From positions 111,032 to 175,031 of the forward strand of contig JADFRG010000001.1 of NCBI GenBank assembly GCA_022561385.1: a DNA stretch of 64,000 nucleotides. Reading direction: 5' to 3'. The DNA is from Chloroflexota bacterium (GTDB lineage: Bacteria > Chloroflexota > Anaerolineae > Anaerolineales > E44-bin32). A model generated the notes under the pieces. The model searched no databases and was not told where the DNA came from. It worked only from the letters and a program-made list of their open reading frames with translations. Positions 50,379 to 59,731 of the stretch are shown here, piece by piece (position 1 is the stretch's first letter; every line of letters begins with the position of its first letter). Position numbers and translations under genes: made by a program.

Positions 50379-51719
50379 TCAATCCCAGGACCAGAAACCG
50401 AGGCGGCCTTCGGCCAGGAAACGGGGCTCGAAATCCCCAGAGGCGGGGACTATGAATAATCCTTGCGTGGACTCGTTTGCCATAGCGGATATGACCAGGT
50501 TTCGACTATCAGGCGACCAGATGGTCACCGAGCGCTGGTATTGGTCGAAGAAGGGGAAGATGTTCAGAAAAGTTTCGGTGGGCTGGAAGGCCGCGATCCG
50601 CTCGGTGTCTCCAGATTTGAGCTCTGCGATATGAAGTTCAAGTAGGAAGCGAGTGTTTTCAGGGGTCTGTTGCTCACCCTCTGCCGCCTGAGAGAGCATC
50701 ACCGGAACAAAATACGCTAGCTTCTTGCCGTCCGGCGCCCAAAAGAAGCCCATAACATCTTCGGCCTCGATACGGATGTGCTTCGGCTCCTCCGGCTTTC
50801 GCAGATCCAGAAAAGTCAGCTCCCCAACCAGCGTCTGGCGGCCGGCATCCGCGGTCAGATATGCCGCATAGTCGCCCTTGGGAGCCCAGTCGAATGCGAT
50901 AGTCCCCTCGAAATCGAGGAGTGCGTGTTGAACACGGCCCGTTGAGTCGGTCAGGATGAGTTGCTGTTGGTCGCCGGCGGCACCTGCGAGCAGCACAAAT
51001 TCACCATCCGGCGAGTAGGCAGGCGCCTGGAAATTCGTGGGTCGGATCCCCAAGCCGGTTTCACGGATCACCGGTTCCGTCTCCACAAGGGAGAGCCGCG
51101 CGCCGCCTGGATTGAAGATTACCGAGCCCCCAGCGTGGGCCATCACTTGTGTACTTCCAGGAGACCATGCCCAATAGTAGGGGCTCCCGGTGTCGACGAC
51201 TTTACTCTCGCCGCCCTCCGCCGGCGCGATCTGCATGGCCATGACAGCCGTGCCCCGCGAGGTGCTCAAAAAGCTCACATACTCTCCGTCCGGAGACCAA
51301 TACAGGTAGAAGGGAGCGTGGGCATCGCTCGAGTAAATTTCGTGGGCTCCCTTGGCCTGCTTATCCGTTGCATAAATGCTGACCGTGGTGGTGCCGTTCG
51401 GCTGGACATCGAAACCTACGAAGGCCAGCTTGCTGTCTTCTATAGACCAGGTCGGAAAATCGTAAAAGCGACGCGCGCCACCTTCAGTGGATTGGGCGTC
51501 GTCAGTGACCATGTTCAGCTGTCCACCGGCCTGGTCGATCGTATAAACATTGCCGTCGGGCCCAAGATAGGCGATCAATCCGCTCTTACGCTCGAGTGCC
51601 GCGAGCAGGGGACTCTGGGGTATCTGGACCCCCTGCCCAATCGAGCCGCAGGCGGCGATAAGCCAGCTACCGAGGATTAGCGAAGGGAGAAGAAGCTTTT
51701 TTATTGGAATACCTTCCAA
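50379..51719 (-). CDS. Beta-propeller (TolB/WD40-like) lipoprotein
   Basis: About 446 aa. A signal peptide with lipobox (LLPSLILGSWLIAAC) is followed by repeated propeller blades: FPTWSIEDSKLAFVGF, YLYWSPDGEYVSFLSTS, APAYSPDGEFVLLAGAAG, FFWAPDGKKLAYFVP and TIWSPDSRNLVISAM. No enzyme motif is present; it is likely an extracytoplasmic binding or scaffold protein. The ORF track ATG at 51845 lies inside mutY and upstream of a TACAAT promoter, so it is not used. I annotate the TTG at 51719; an ATA at 51704 with better ribosome-binding spacing is an alternative. Confidence 0.85.
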   Translation of the reverse strand: MEGIPIKKLLLPSLILGSWLIAACGSIGQGVQIPQSPLLAALERKSGLIAYLGPDGNVYTIDQAGGQLNMVTDDAQSTEGGARRFYDFPTWSIEDSKLAFVGFDVQPNGTTTVSIYATDKQAKGAHEIYSSDAHAPFYLYWSPDGEYVSFLSTSRGTAVMAMQIAPAEGGESKVVDTGSPYYWAWSPGSTQVMAHAGGSVIFNPGGARLSLVETEPVIRETGLGIRPTNFQAPAYSPDGEFVLLAGAAGDQQQLILTDSTGRVQHALLDFEGTIAFDWAPKGDYAAYLTADAGRQTLVGELTFLDLRKPEEPKHIRIEAEDVMGFFWAPDGKKLAYFVPVMLSQAAEGEQQTPENTRFLLELHIAELKSGDTERIAAFQPTETFLNIFPFFDQYQRSVTIWSPDSRNLVISAMANESTQGLFIVPASGDFEPRFLAEGRLGFWSWD

Positions 51720-51732
51720 AAACGTGTGCGCG

Positions 51733-51738
51733 ATTGTA
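51733..51738 (-). promoter_or_regulatory. -10 box TACAAT of the propeller lipoprotein gene
   Basis: On the minus strand TACAAT (51738-51733) predicts transcription from about 51726, upstream of GGAAGG and the lipoprotein signal sequence. Confidence 0.5.
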
Positions 51739-51750
51739 TCACCCTCGGGT

Positions 51751-52842
51751 TCAACGACGCTCGATAGGAGGGGCAATCGCGATCCAAGGTGGAGATCGTT
51801 CCAATTCTGTCGCCAGCATGCGGTCCAGCTTGCCCATAGGAACATTATCGAGTTCCTCCACCTTTACCCAGCGGACATCGCCTCGCTCTCGTAGATGTCG
51901 GCTCGTTGATCGCACCCGGCAAGTGAAGGGTTGCAAGGCGGCACGAAAGTGAGTGTATGTATGAGAGAGGGCCGGCATTGGGCGGTCGACTACGATCTCC
52001 AGGCCCAGCTGGTCTTTGACCACCCGGCTCAGAGCGAGTGGGTTCGACTCTCCATTCGTTATGAATCCCCCTGGAAATCCCCAGAGCCCCCCAAGGAGAC
52101 CGGCTTCTGGGCGGCGCGTGATCAGCAGCCTCTCGTTCTCATGCAGGACGGCGGCTACCGATTGCCGAAGGGGCAGCGGCCGCCTTGGTTTTCGGAAGGG
52201 CAGCTGTTCTTGGGTTCCATTGTGATGGGCGATGCAATGGGTCGCAATGGGGCACTCTGCGCAGGCAGGCGCGCGCGGCGTGCAAATCAGCGCGCCAAGG
52301 TCCATTAAAGCCTGATTGAACTCTGAGGCCCTTCCCGGGGGCATAACAGTCAACCCCAGTCGCCTTATTTCCCTCTCGCCCTCCGGAAGCCGGGGATCCA
52401 GGTGAAGATCAAAGAGGCGTGTGATCACTCTCCGAAGGTTGCCCTCCAGGGCAAGCACGTCCCGATCGAATGCAATCGCCCCCAGGGCATCCGCTGTGTA
52501 GCGGCCAATGCCGGGCAACCGGTCAAGCTCTCGCTCCAGCGGGGGCAAATGCCCATCGAAGCGGTCGACAATGATTTGAGCCGCGCGGTGAAGGTTGCGG
52601 GCGCGCGCGTAGTAACCTAAGCCTTCCCATAATTTAAGTACCTCTTCTTGGGTCGCATTGGCCAGAGCCGCCGCGGTTGGGAAGCGGGCCATAAAACGTT
52701 TGTAGTATGGAAGAACCGTGTCGACCCGCGTTTGTTGAAGCATGATCTCCGACACCCAGATCGAATAGGGATCGTTGGTGTGGCGCCATGGCAGGTCGCG
52801 TCTGTGGTCTGCGTACCAGGCGAGAAGATCATGGGAAAGCAT
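51751..52842 (-). CDS. mutY: A/G-specific adenine glycosylase (MutY) with Asp-to-Glu change at the catalytic site
   Basis: 363 aa. The HhH-GPD core has SEIMLQQTRVDTVLPYY (catalytic Glu at about 32), LPGIGRYTADALGAIAF and the [4Fe-4S] loop CTPRAPACAECPIATHC. A C-terminal NUDIX-like 8-oxoG recognition domain follows (LLGGLWGFPGGFITNGESNP). MutY removes adenine mispaired with 8-oxoguanine. The family motif DGNVxRV reads EGNLRRVITR, so the Asp that stabilises the transition state is Glu (about E133). The rest of the protein looks well preserved, so activity is plausible but should be tested. Confidence 0.93.
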   Translation of the reverse strand: MLSHDLLAWYADHRRDLPWRHTNDPYSIWVSEIMLQQTRVDTVLPYYKRFMARFPTAAALANATQEEVLKLWEGLGYYARARNLHRAAQIIVDRFDGHLPPLERELDRLPGIGRYTADALGAIAFDRDVLALEGNLRRVITRLFDLHLDPRLPEGEREIRRLGLTVMPPGRASEFNQALMDLGALICTPRAPACAECPIATHCIAHHNGTQEQLPFRKPRRPLPLRQSVAAVLHENERLLITRRPEAGLLGGLWGFPGGFITNGESNPLALSRVVKDQLGLEIVVDRPMPALSHTYTHFRAALQPFTCRVRSTSRHLRERGDVRWVKVEELDNVPMGKLDRMLATELERSPPWIAIAPPIERR

Positions 52843-52870
52843 GGGTAGAGATTGTACCGATCGCGGCAGC

Positions 52871-52876
52871 TATAAT
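52871..52876 (+). promoter_or_regulatory. -10 box TATAAT of the O-methyltransferase gene
   Basis: TATAAT in the 97-nt region divergent to mutY. The predicted start is near 52883, leaving a leader of about 57 nt that contains an ATG at 52888. Confidence 0.6.
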
Positions 52877-52939
52877 CGCGCAGATCTATGCGAAGGGGTC
52901 AGGAAATGCCGATCTTCATCAATCCTGAGGGAGCAGCAC

Positions 52940-53590
52940 ATGCCGATTTACAACGAAGCGCTTGAAAATTACGTCCGAGATACGTTCGGGGTCGAAGACG
53001 AAGTCCTGTCAACCATACGCGCAGAAATTCCGCGGCGCGGCCTGCCGGAAATCACCGTCAAGCCAGAGGAAGGCCGATTCCTGCAGTTTCTTGTAGCTGC
53101 TAGCGGCGCTCGGCTGGCGTTGGAAATCGGCACCCTGGGCGGCTACAGCGGTGTTTGGATCGCCCGCGGATTGCCACTCGGTGGCCGATTGATTACGCTT
53201 GAAGTGTCTGAGAAACACGCGGCGGTTGCCGCAGATCACTTTCGATTGGCTGGTTTAACGGACAAAGTCGAATTGCGCGTTGGAGACGCCCACGATTTGC
53301 TTCAAGAATTGGCCAACGAAGGTCCCTTTGATTTCGTCTTCATCGACGCCGAGAAGGAGGGTTACCCGGCCTACCTGGACTGGGCGGAGGCCAACCTGCG
53401 TCCGAGAGGCATCGTGGCCGCCCACAACGCCTTCCGGCATGGAGCGATAGTGGATTCGTCCGACGACGATCCAAGCGCGATCTCCACTCGGTTATTCAAC
53501 GAGCGGCTTGCCAATGACGACCGCTTCATATCGACGCTGTTCCCTGCAGGCGACGGGACCGCGGTGGGAGTATTACGGAAGGTTGCTTGA
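52940..53590 (+). CDS. O-methyltransferase (catechol/caffeoyl-CoA OMT-like)
   Basis: About 216 aa from ATG 52940, with GAGGGAG about 7 nt upstream; the ORF track start is inside mutY. ALEIGTLGGYSGVWIARGLP is the motif I of the Methyltransf_3 family, followed by LITLEVSEKHAAVAADHF, ELRVGDAHDLLQEL and the metal-binding DFVFIDAEKEGYPAYLDWAE. These enzymes are Mg2+-dependent and methylate catechol-type hydroxyls. The physiological acceptor is unknown. It stands alone between mutY and clpC with its own promoter. Confidence 0.9.
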   Translation: MPIYNEALENYVRDTFGVEDEVLSTIRAEIPRRGLPEITVKPEEGRFLQFLVAASGARLALEIGTLGGYSGVWIARGLPLGGRLITLEVSEKHAAVAADHFRLAGLTDKVELRVGDAHDLLQELANEGPFDFVFIDAEKEGYPAYLDWAEANLRPRGIVAAHNAFRHGAIVDSSDDDPSAISTRLFNERLANDDRFISTLFPAGDGTAVGVLRKVA

Positions 53591-53721
53591 CATAAAGCTT
53601 GGGTTTTACCTATTCACGGGGCTGGGACTTGTATTTTCTACCTTTCTGTCCCCAGAATCCTGTTTCAGGGATTCATATGCGAATCTTACGGCTCCCGAAA
53701 GCCCCAAAAGGGCCCGAATGC

Positions 53722-53727
53722 TATAAT
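53722..53727 (+). promoter_or_regulatory. Extended -10 box of clpC
   Basis: TGCTATAAT (hexamer 53722-53727) lies about 38 nt before the ATG, and a full AGGAGGT (53752-53758) serves as ribosome-binding site. I see no CtsR or CIRCE operator. Confidence 0.7.
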
Positions 53728-53765
53728 CGGTCGAAGGTTCAAAAACGCGTTAGGAGGTACTTAAA

Positions 53766-56240
53766 ATGATGCGATTTGACCGCTTTACGGAGCGGGCACA
53801 AGATGCCGCGCAGCGCGCGGCAGAGATCATTCAGCGTTACGGGCACAATCAGATCGACACGGAGCACATCCTGTTGGCATTGATTGAGCAGCCTCAAGGC
53901 GTTATTACACAGATCCTCGAGCAACTTAAAGTCGATATTGAGACCCTGTCAGATCGAATCGACCAGCAATTGCGCGCGAGCCCCAAGGCCAACATCTACG
54001 GCGGGGGCGCCGGCCAGATCTTCATTACCCCGCGCGTGAAGCGCGTGGTGGACATGGCCAATGAAGAAGCCAATCGGCTCGACGACGAGTTCATCTCCAC
54101 CGAGCATATCTTCCTGGCGGTCCTCTCAGAGCGCAATACGGCCATCTCGCGGTTGCTCAACGAGGAAGGCATCACCAAGGAGCGGGTACAAGAGGCAATC
54201 AAAGACATTCGCGGCGGGCAGCGGGTCACCGACCGCAGGGCCGAATCCCGTTATCGCACGCTCGAAAAATATTCTCGAGATCTCACAACCTACGCTAAAG
54301 AAGGCAAACTCGATCCCGTGATTGGTCGGGATCAAGAGATTCTGAGAGTGATCCAGATTCTCTCGCGGCGGACCAAGAACAACCCGGTTTTGATCGGGGA
54401 GGCGGGTGTGGGAAAAACCGCCATCGTGGAAGGACTAGCCCAGAAGATCGCCAATAACGATGTGCCTGAAATTCTCAGTGGCAAGCGAGTCATGGCCCTG
54501 GATCTGGGCGCCATGATCGCCGGATCCCGCTTCCGCGGCGAATTCGAGGAGCGCTTGAAAGCCACCATCGAGGAGATTCAACGCTCCGAGGGCGAGATCA
54601 TCCTGATGATTGATGAATTACACACGGTGGTCGGCGCGGGCGCGGCGCAGGGCGCCATGGACGCGGCCAATATGCTGAAACCGGCGTTGGCCCGCGGTGA
54701 GCTGCAGGCCATCGGCGCCACTACGATGGACGAGTATCACAAATACATTCAGAAAGACGCGGCCCTGGAACGAAGATTTGCTCCGGTATATGTCGACGAA
54801 CCCAACATCGAAGAGACAATCGCCATGTTACATGGCCTGCGCGACCGCTACGAGGCCCATCATAAGGTGAGGATCTCTGACGAGGCACTTGTGGCGGCAG
54901 CTCGACTGTCGCAGCGTTACGTTACCGACCGGTCCTTGCCCGACAAGGCCATCGACCTCATGGACGAGGCGGCTGCCAAGCTGCGGGTGGCGCTTTACTC
55001 CCTTCCCCCGGATCTTAAAGAACTGAAGAGCGATCTCGACCGGCTCATGGCCGAAGAAGAACACGCCGGACTTGAGCGTGATTACGAGCGCGCGGCCGAG
55101 AAGAAATCCGAGCGCCTGCGGTTGGAGTCGGAGTTTCGAGAGAAGCGAGATGCCTGGGAGGCCGAGAACCAGTTGGATGAGATCGTAGATGAAGACGATA
55201 TCGCCGAGGTGGTGCACATGTGGACCGGCATCCCGGTAAGCTCCATGCTGGAAACCGAAGCCGAGAAGCTGCTGCTCATGGAAGAGCGTCTGAGCGAACG
55301 CATCGTGGGGCAGGACGAGGCGCTCAAAGCTCTGGCGGACGCCATCCGGCGCGCCCGAGCGGGTCTCAAAGATCCTAAACGGCCAATTGGGTCCTTTATC
55401 TTTCTGGGCGCATCCGGAGTGGGAAAAACTGAGATGGCCAAGGCCCTGGCTGAGTTCATGTTCGACGATGAGGACGCGCTGGTACGTATCGATATGAGCG
55501 AGTACCATGAGCAGCACACCGTCTCACGTTTGTTCGGTGCGCCGCCGGGATACATAGGGTACGAGGAGGGCGGCCAGCTCACAGAAGCCGTGCGCCGCCG
55601 ACCCTATCGCGTGATCCTGTTCGACGAGATTGAGAAAGCACATCCCGAGGTGTGGAACGCGCTGCTTCAGATCCTGGACGACGGGCGTCTGACAGATGGC
55701 CAGGGACGGGTTGTCGATTTTCGCAATACCGTGCTTATCATGACCTCCAATCTAGGCACGGAATTTGTGACGCACGCCGGATCGTTGGGCTTCCGCAGCC
55801 GAAGTGAAGATTCCGATAAAGCGGCCTCCGATGAAAAGATCAAAAAAGCGCTTAAAGACACCTTTCGGCCGGAATTCCTGAACCGCATCGATGAGATCAT
55901 CATCTTCTCTACACTATCGGTGGAACAGATGGAGCAGATCGTCGACTTGCAGATGGACAAGGTAATCGAGCGGCTGGCCGAACACGGGCTGAAGGTGGAA
56001 CTGTCACCCACCGCCCGATCCTGGCTAGCCGAGGAAGGCTACGATCCGGCCTTCGGAGCACGGCCCTTGCAGCGTGCCCTCCAAAAGTACATCGAGAGCC
56101 CGCTCTCGATCAAGATCCTTGCGGGAGAGTTTCAGGATGGCGACACAGTGATCATTGATCACATCCCAGACGAGGGAGTCGTTTTCCGGCAACCGGAGAG
56201 CAGCACTCCGGTGAAGATCGAAGAGGAAGTTTCCGCCTAG
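53766..56240 (+). CDS. clpC: ClpC-type AAA+ unfoldase
   Basis: 824 aa. Two Clp_N repeats (about 1-145) precede AAA-1 ([28 protein letters not shown]), a short middle domain and AAA-2 ([39 protein letters not shown]). The segment SLGFRSRS in AAA-2 matches the LGF/VGF loop that docks on ClpP, which together with the short middle domain favours ClpC over ClpB. It unfolds proteins for degradation by ClpP, encoded elsewhere. It has its own extended -10 promoter, strong Shine-Dalgarno and a perfect terminator, indicating high monocistronic expression. Confidence 0.95.
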   Translation: MMRFDRFTERAQDAAQRAAEIIQRYGHNQIDTEHILLALIEQPQGVITQILEQLKVDIETLSDRIDQQLRASPKANIYGGGAGQIFITPRVKRVVDMANEEANRLDDEFISTEHIFLAVLSERNTAISRLLNEEGITKERVQEAIKDIRGGQRVTDRRAESRYRTLEKYSRDLTTYAKEGKLDPVIGRDQEILRVIQILSRRTKNNPVLIGEAGVGKTAIVEGLAQKIANNDVPEILSGKRVMALDLGAMIAGSRFRGEFEERLKATIEEIQRSEGEIILMIDELHTVVGAGAAQGAMDAANMLKPALARGELQAIGATTMDEYHKYIQKDAALERRFAPVYVDEPNIEETIAMLHGLRDRYEAHHKVRISDEALVAAARLSQRYVTDRSLPDKAIDLMDEAAAKLRVALYSLPPDLKELKSDLDRLMAEEEHAGLERDYERAAEKKSERLRLESEFREKRDAWEAENQLDEIVDEDDIAEVVHMWTGIPVSSMLETEAEKLLLMEERLSERIVGQDEALKALADAIRRARAGLKDPKRPIGSFIFLGASGVGKTEMAKALAEFMFDDEDALVRIDMSEYHEQHTVSRLFGAPPGYIGYEEGGQLTEAVRRRPYRVILFDEIEKAHPEVWNALLQILDDGRLTDGQGRVVDFRNTVLIMTSNLGTEFVTHAGSLGFRSRSEDSDKAASDEKIKKALKDTFRPEFLNRIDEIIIFSTLSVEQMEQIVDLQMDKVIERLAEHGLKVELSPTARSWLAEEGYDPAFGARPLQRALQKYIESPLSIKILAGEFQDGDTVIIDHIPDEGVVFRQPESSTPVKIEEEVSA

Positions 56241-56263
56241 TTGCACTATCGAAATCGAACATC

Positions 56264-56293
56264 AAAGCCCCACAGTCGACTGTGGGGCTTTTC
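56264..56293 (+). terminator. Terminator after clpC
   Basis: AAAGCCCCACAGTC and its exact complement form a 28-nt perfect palindrome ending in a T-rich tail. It may also serve recN on the minus strand. Confidence 0.9.
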
Positions 56294-56352
56294 GTTTCTG
56301 GCCCAATCTCCAGGCCCGGATTTCCGCGAAATTATTCCGAGTGGCCCAGTAA

Positions 56353-58065
56353 TTAACCTATAGGAGCGGAAGCTTCCAGGAGCGCTTCAGCCGATTTTCG
56401 GTTGGCTTCACTGAGATCCCCCAGCATCTCGGCCAATTCATCACGACGCGCTTCATGCTCGAGCCGTGACACCCGCGCGAGTGTTCGACCATGCTCCACG
56501 TGTTTCTCAACTTGATAATGCCGATCGGCATGCGCCGCCAGCTGAGGTAGGTGGGTCACACATAACACCTGGTGTCCCTGCGCCAGCTCCTTGAGTTTCG
56601 ATCCCACCACGTTACCGATTCGGCCACCGATTCCTTGATCGATCTCGTCGAATATGAGAGTCGGGCGGTGGTCGGCACTGGCCAGCACACTCTTGAGCCC
56701 CAGCATCAATCGTGAGGTTTCACCTCCCGAAGCCACTTTCGCCAGCGGTTTTAGGCCTTCCCCGGGGTTCGGTGCGACCAGAAACTCTACCTGATCCAGC
56801 CCGCGCGGGCCAAATGCCACTCTTACGCCCTCGATCAGAACGCCGTCTGGAGCTTCTTTCCGTTTGATTTCAATCGCGAATTGGGCTCCCTCCATGCTGA
56901 GTGCCGCCAGATGATCTGCGATCTCCGCGGACAATTCACGCGCAGAATCTCGGCGAGCCTGCGAGAGTTGATCCCCGAGCATGGCGAGACCGATTAATAG
57001 TTCCTGCTCTTCTGCTTTGAGCGCTTCCAGGTGCTCCTCCGCGTGAACGATGCTCTCCAATTCCTCACCTGCCTGGGCCGAGTATTGGAGAATTGCTTCG
57101 ACGTCATCCCCATATTTGCGTTGCAGGTCGTGGATCAAGCTCAGTCGGGCCTCGACTTCATCCAGCCGGATCGGGTCGGGCCGAATTTCCTCGAGATATA
57201 CTCGCAGCTCCGACGCCAATTGATTAATTTCCTCAGCCAAACCCTGTGCCCGCTGGCTGAGACCCTTCATTCCAGCATCGATTTCGGCCAGACTTATCAG
57301 CGCCCCCGTTGCCTCGCCAAGCCTCTCTTCGGCGGAGGCACGATCGCCGACAGTGTCTTTTAATGCCCCGCGCGCATTGAGCGCCAGACCCGCAAGTTTC
57401 TCTGCGTTTGCCAGGCGATCGCGTTCGGTCTCTAATTCTGGTACCTCCCCTGGTCGCAGCTGCGCGGCGTCGATCTCATCAATCTGATAACGCAGGAGGT
57501 CCTCCCGCCGAGCGAATTCCCGCTCGGTAATTTCCAGCTTGTCTCTCTCGTTGCGCACCTTCGTAATACGACGGTAGGTTTTCGAGTAATCATCTAGATC
57601 TGTATGAGCAAATCGGTCCAGCAAGGGCAGATGCTCGGTGACCCTTAATAGGCTGAGGTGGTCCGATTGGCCGTGGACATCCACCAGCCACTCTCCAATC
57701 GTTCTCAACAAATTCAGGCTGACTACGCGTCCATTGATGCGGCACAGGTTCCGGCCCTCGCGCCGAATCTCGCGAGCCAGCACGATCACCCGCGGATCAT
57801 CATCGAGCTGTTGCTCCTGGAGCAGGGCATGCGCTTCGGCCGACTCGCCGGCCTCCATTTCAAATACACCCTCGACCAGCGCGAGCTCAGCCCCTTGGCG
57901 CAGCATAGTGGCCTCTGCCCGGCCGCCGAGTAATAACTCAACCGCATCAATGATGATGGATTTGCCAGCCCCGGTCTCGCCGGTCAGGACCGTAAAGCCC
58001 GGCCCGAGATTTAGCTCCAATTTCTCGATGATCGCGAAGTCGACGATTCTTAATTGAGTGAGCAT
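56353..58065 (-). CDS. recN: DNA repair protein RecN
   Basis: 570 aa, SMC-like. LTQLRIVDFAIIEKLELNLG and VLTGETGAGKSIIIDAVELLLGG form the N-terminal ATPase half. A long coiled-coil region carries many Glu/Arg/Leu residues, and KVASGGETSRLMLGLKSVLA with TLIFDEIDQGIGGRIGNVVG is the signature and Walker B half. RecN tethers broken DNA ends during double-strand break repair. It is the last gene of the DUF3467-translin-nadK-recN run, 59 nt after nadK. Confidence 0.95.
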   Translation of the reverse strand: MLTQLRIVDFAIIEKLELNLGPGFTVLTGETGAGKSIIIDAVELLLGGRAEATMLRQGAELALVEGVFEMEAGESAEAHALLQEQQLDDDPRVIVLAREIRREGRNLCRINGRVVSLNLLRTIGEWLVDVHGQSDHLSLLRVTEHLPLLDRFAHTDLDDYSKTYRRITKVRNERDKLEITEREFARREDLLRYQIDEIDAAQLRPGEVPELETERDRLANAEKLAGLALNARGALKDTVGDRASAEERLGEATGALISLAEIDAGMKGLSQRAQGLAEEINQLASELRVYLEEIRPDPIRLDEVEARLSLIHDLQRKYGDDVEAILQYSAQAGEELESIVHAEEHLEALKAEEQELLIGLAMLGDQLSQARRDSARELSAEIADHLAALSMEGAQFAIEIKRKEAPDGVLIEGVRVAFGPRGLDQVEFLVAPNPGEGLKPLAKVASGGETSRLMLGLKSVLASADHRPTLIFDEIDQGIGGRIGNVVGSKLKELAQGHQVLCVTHLPQLAAHADRHYQVEKHVEHGRTLARVSRLEHEARRDELAEMLGDLSEANRKSAEALLEASAPIG

Positions 58066-58124
58066 TTAGATGCAGCCACAGAAGCCGCGTTCGAGGTGAC
58101 CTGCGCGGACCGGCGTATCCTCGG

Positions 58125-59084
58125 TCACTGGCCCACCTGCGAAGTTGGATTTTGGTTCATACGAGAGGTGAGGTTGCGATAGAAGTAGTGCGGATCTTGC
58201 AATCGAGCAAAATGCACGACATTGTCTGCGGCCCGCAGCTCAACGCGGTCCCGATCCTCGAGCAATATCGGCGGACTACCGTCGACGCTGAGGATGGCCT
58301 GGTAATCGGTCCTCACTTCGACTTTTACTGAAGAGCCCTCATGCAGCACAATCGCACGATCCATGGAGAGGTGGGGCGCCACCGGAACAATTACCACGTT
58401 GCGAAGCTCAGGCGGAAGAATCGGACCTCCCGCGGCCAGCGCGTAAGCGGTAGAACCCGTGGCGGTGGCCACGATGAGTCCATCCGCCAGGTAGGTCGTT
58501 AGGTGCCGCCCGTCAATCTCCGTGACCAGATTTACTGGCCGCACGAGTTCGCCCCGGCCGATAAAACATTCGTTCAGGACTTCCCATGTACCCAGCACTT
58601 TGTCGCCGCGCATGTGCTCCGCGCGGAGCATCATGCGCTCCTCCAACCAGTAGTCTCCCGCCATGACCCTGCTGAGCGCCTGCTTCCAGTCCTGCTTGCG
58701 GACCTCAGTAAGAAATCCGAATCGACCCAGATTGATGCCGAGGATCGGGATTCTTAGCGGAGCACAAAGGTGTCCGGCCCGGAGCATCGTTCCGTCTCCC
58801 CCAAGCGCGATGCAGAGATCCACCGGCTGCTTCGCGATCTGATCCCGAAGCTGATCGTCGTTGAGCGGTCCCCAAAACGCTTCACCCCCCAGGTGCTGAC
58901 CGATAGTCTCTGCCAGTTCAACCGCCTCCGGGATCTGTGGATTGGCAAGCACCGCAAATCGCTCGGGGCTCCTGACCACCGGTTTACTCGGGGAGCGGCT
59001 GGCAGCCGGCTTATTTGAGGGGCTGCTGGCGGCCGGTTTATCTTGTGGGCTGCTGGCGGCCGGTTTATCTTGTGGGCTGCTCAC
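58125..59084 (-). CDS. nadK: NAD kinase with repeated N-terminal extension
   Basis: 319 aa. The catalytic domain has CIALGGDGTMLRAGHL, PILGINLGRFGFLTEV, the NAD-binding loop LNECFIGRG and ADGLIVATATGSTAYALAAGGP, all intact. It phosphorylates NAD to NADP. The first 40 residues are four copies of a nine-residue SSPQDKPAA-like unit encoded by a 27-bp tandem repeat. This low-complexity tail is not part of the usual enzyme. The start is a GTG overlapping the translin-like stop (GTGA). Copy number of the repeat may vary between strains. Confidence 0.94.
   Translation of the reverse strand: MSSPQDKPAASSPQDKPAASSPSNKPAASRSPSKPVVRSPERFAVLANPQIPEAVELAETIGQHLGGEAFWGPLNDDQLRDQIAKQPVDLCIALGGDGTMLRAGHLCAPLRIPILGINLGRFGFLTEVRKQDWKQALSRVMAGDYWLEERMMLRAEHMRGDKVLGTWEVLNECFIGRGELVRPVNLVTEIDGRHLTTYLADGLIVATATGSTAYALAAGGPILPPELRNVVIVPVAPHLSMDRAIVLHEGSSVKVEVRTDYQAILSVDGSPPILLEDRDRVELRAADNVVHFARLQDPHYFYRNLTSRMNQNPTSQVGQ
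58966..59073 (-). repeat. 27-bp tandem repeat in the 5' end of nadK
   Basis: Four units; the two at 59020-59046 and 59047-59073 are identical (GGGCTGCTGGCGGCCGGTTT plus 7 nt), and the two at 58966-59019 are diverged. The period is a multiple of three, so the repeat preserves the frame and encodes SSPQDKPAA-like units. Confidence 0.9.
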
Positions 59085-59731
59085 TGGGATTGCTCATTCA
59101 ATCGGTTGTTCACCGACAACAGCGCGGATTTCAAATCATCTTGCCGCAGGCTGGTGGTGAGATCTCCTCGGGTTCGCTCTACGATTCCGCGCACGACGTC
59201 CGTGAGTCTGCGCAGCTTGCCCGTGATTGCGTCCGGAAAGTCCACCGTCACAAGCAGTCCATAGATCTCATCCATTGCTTCGAGCAATCGCTCGGCCTCT
59301 TCCGAGCGATTGTGGCGCAGGATGTCCAGCGTGCGTCGGCGCAATTCCCCCGCCGCCTCCCCAAGACCTCCTAAATATGCGGCGTATTCGACCTCCAAAT
59401 CATCCGGATCCGGCAGCGTCTCACCCGCGAGCAGGGCATAAACGATGGAGGCCTCCGCGTACTCCTTTAATGCGTCCTGCGTGTACCCCGCGTGGTAGAG
59501 ATCCGGAAAAGGTTCGAGTTCCTTCCGAAGCGCCTCTTTAATCTCGCGTGCTTGCTCCAGGTGTTCCTGAGCCAGACCGCGCTCGTCTCGATGCGCGGCT
59601 CGAATGGCGGTTGCACAGTGGCGAATCATGGTGCGCGATCGCTGCAAGGCCAGATCGCGGGCAGCATTCTTGCCATCCAGATAGGCCAGAATTCGCTCAC
59701 CGATTTGGTCTAACGGTTCCAGCTCGCTCAC
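59081..59731 (-). CDS. Translin-family (TRAX-like) protein
   Basis: 216 aa, nearly all alpha-helical. ALQRSRTMIRHCATAIRAAH matches the helix 1 pattern of translin, and ALKEYAEASIVYALLAGE and LEVEYAAYLGGLGEAAGELR match the conserved central helices with acidic residues; LEAMDEIYGLLVTVDFPDAI follows. Translin/TRAX proteins bind or cleave RNA in eukaryotes and archaea; bacterial members are little studied. It overlaps DUF3467 upstream (ATGA) and nadK downstream (GTGA). The coupling to nadK is a clue to a nucleotide or nucleic-acid role, an inference only. Confidence 0.82.
   Translation of the reverse strand: MSELEPLDQIGERILAYLDGKNAARDLALQRSRTMIRHCATAIRAAHRDERGLAQEHLEQAREIKEALRKELEPFPDLYHAGYTQDALKEYAEASIVYALLAGETLPDPDDLEVEYAAYLGGLGEAAGELRRRTLDILRHNRSEEAERLLEAMDEIYGLLVTVDFPDAITGKLRRLTDVVRGIVERTRGDLTTSLRQDDLKSALLSVNNRLNEQSQ

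Noticed and set aside
50961-51680. 239-codon plus-strand ORF antisense to the propeller lipoprotein
   Set aside because: Shadow frame; the minus strand has clear propeller blades and a lipobox.
54828-55517. 229-codon minus-strand ORF antisense to clpC
   Set aside because: Shadow of a highly conserved gene.
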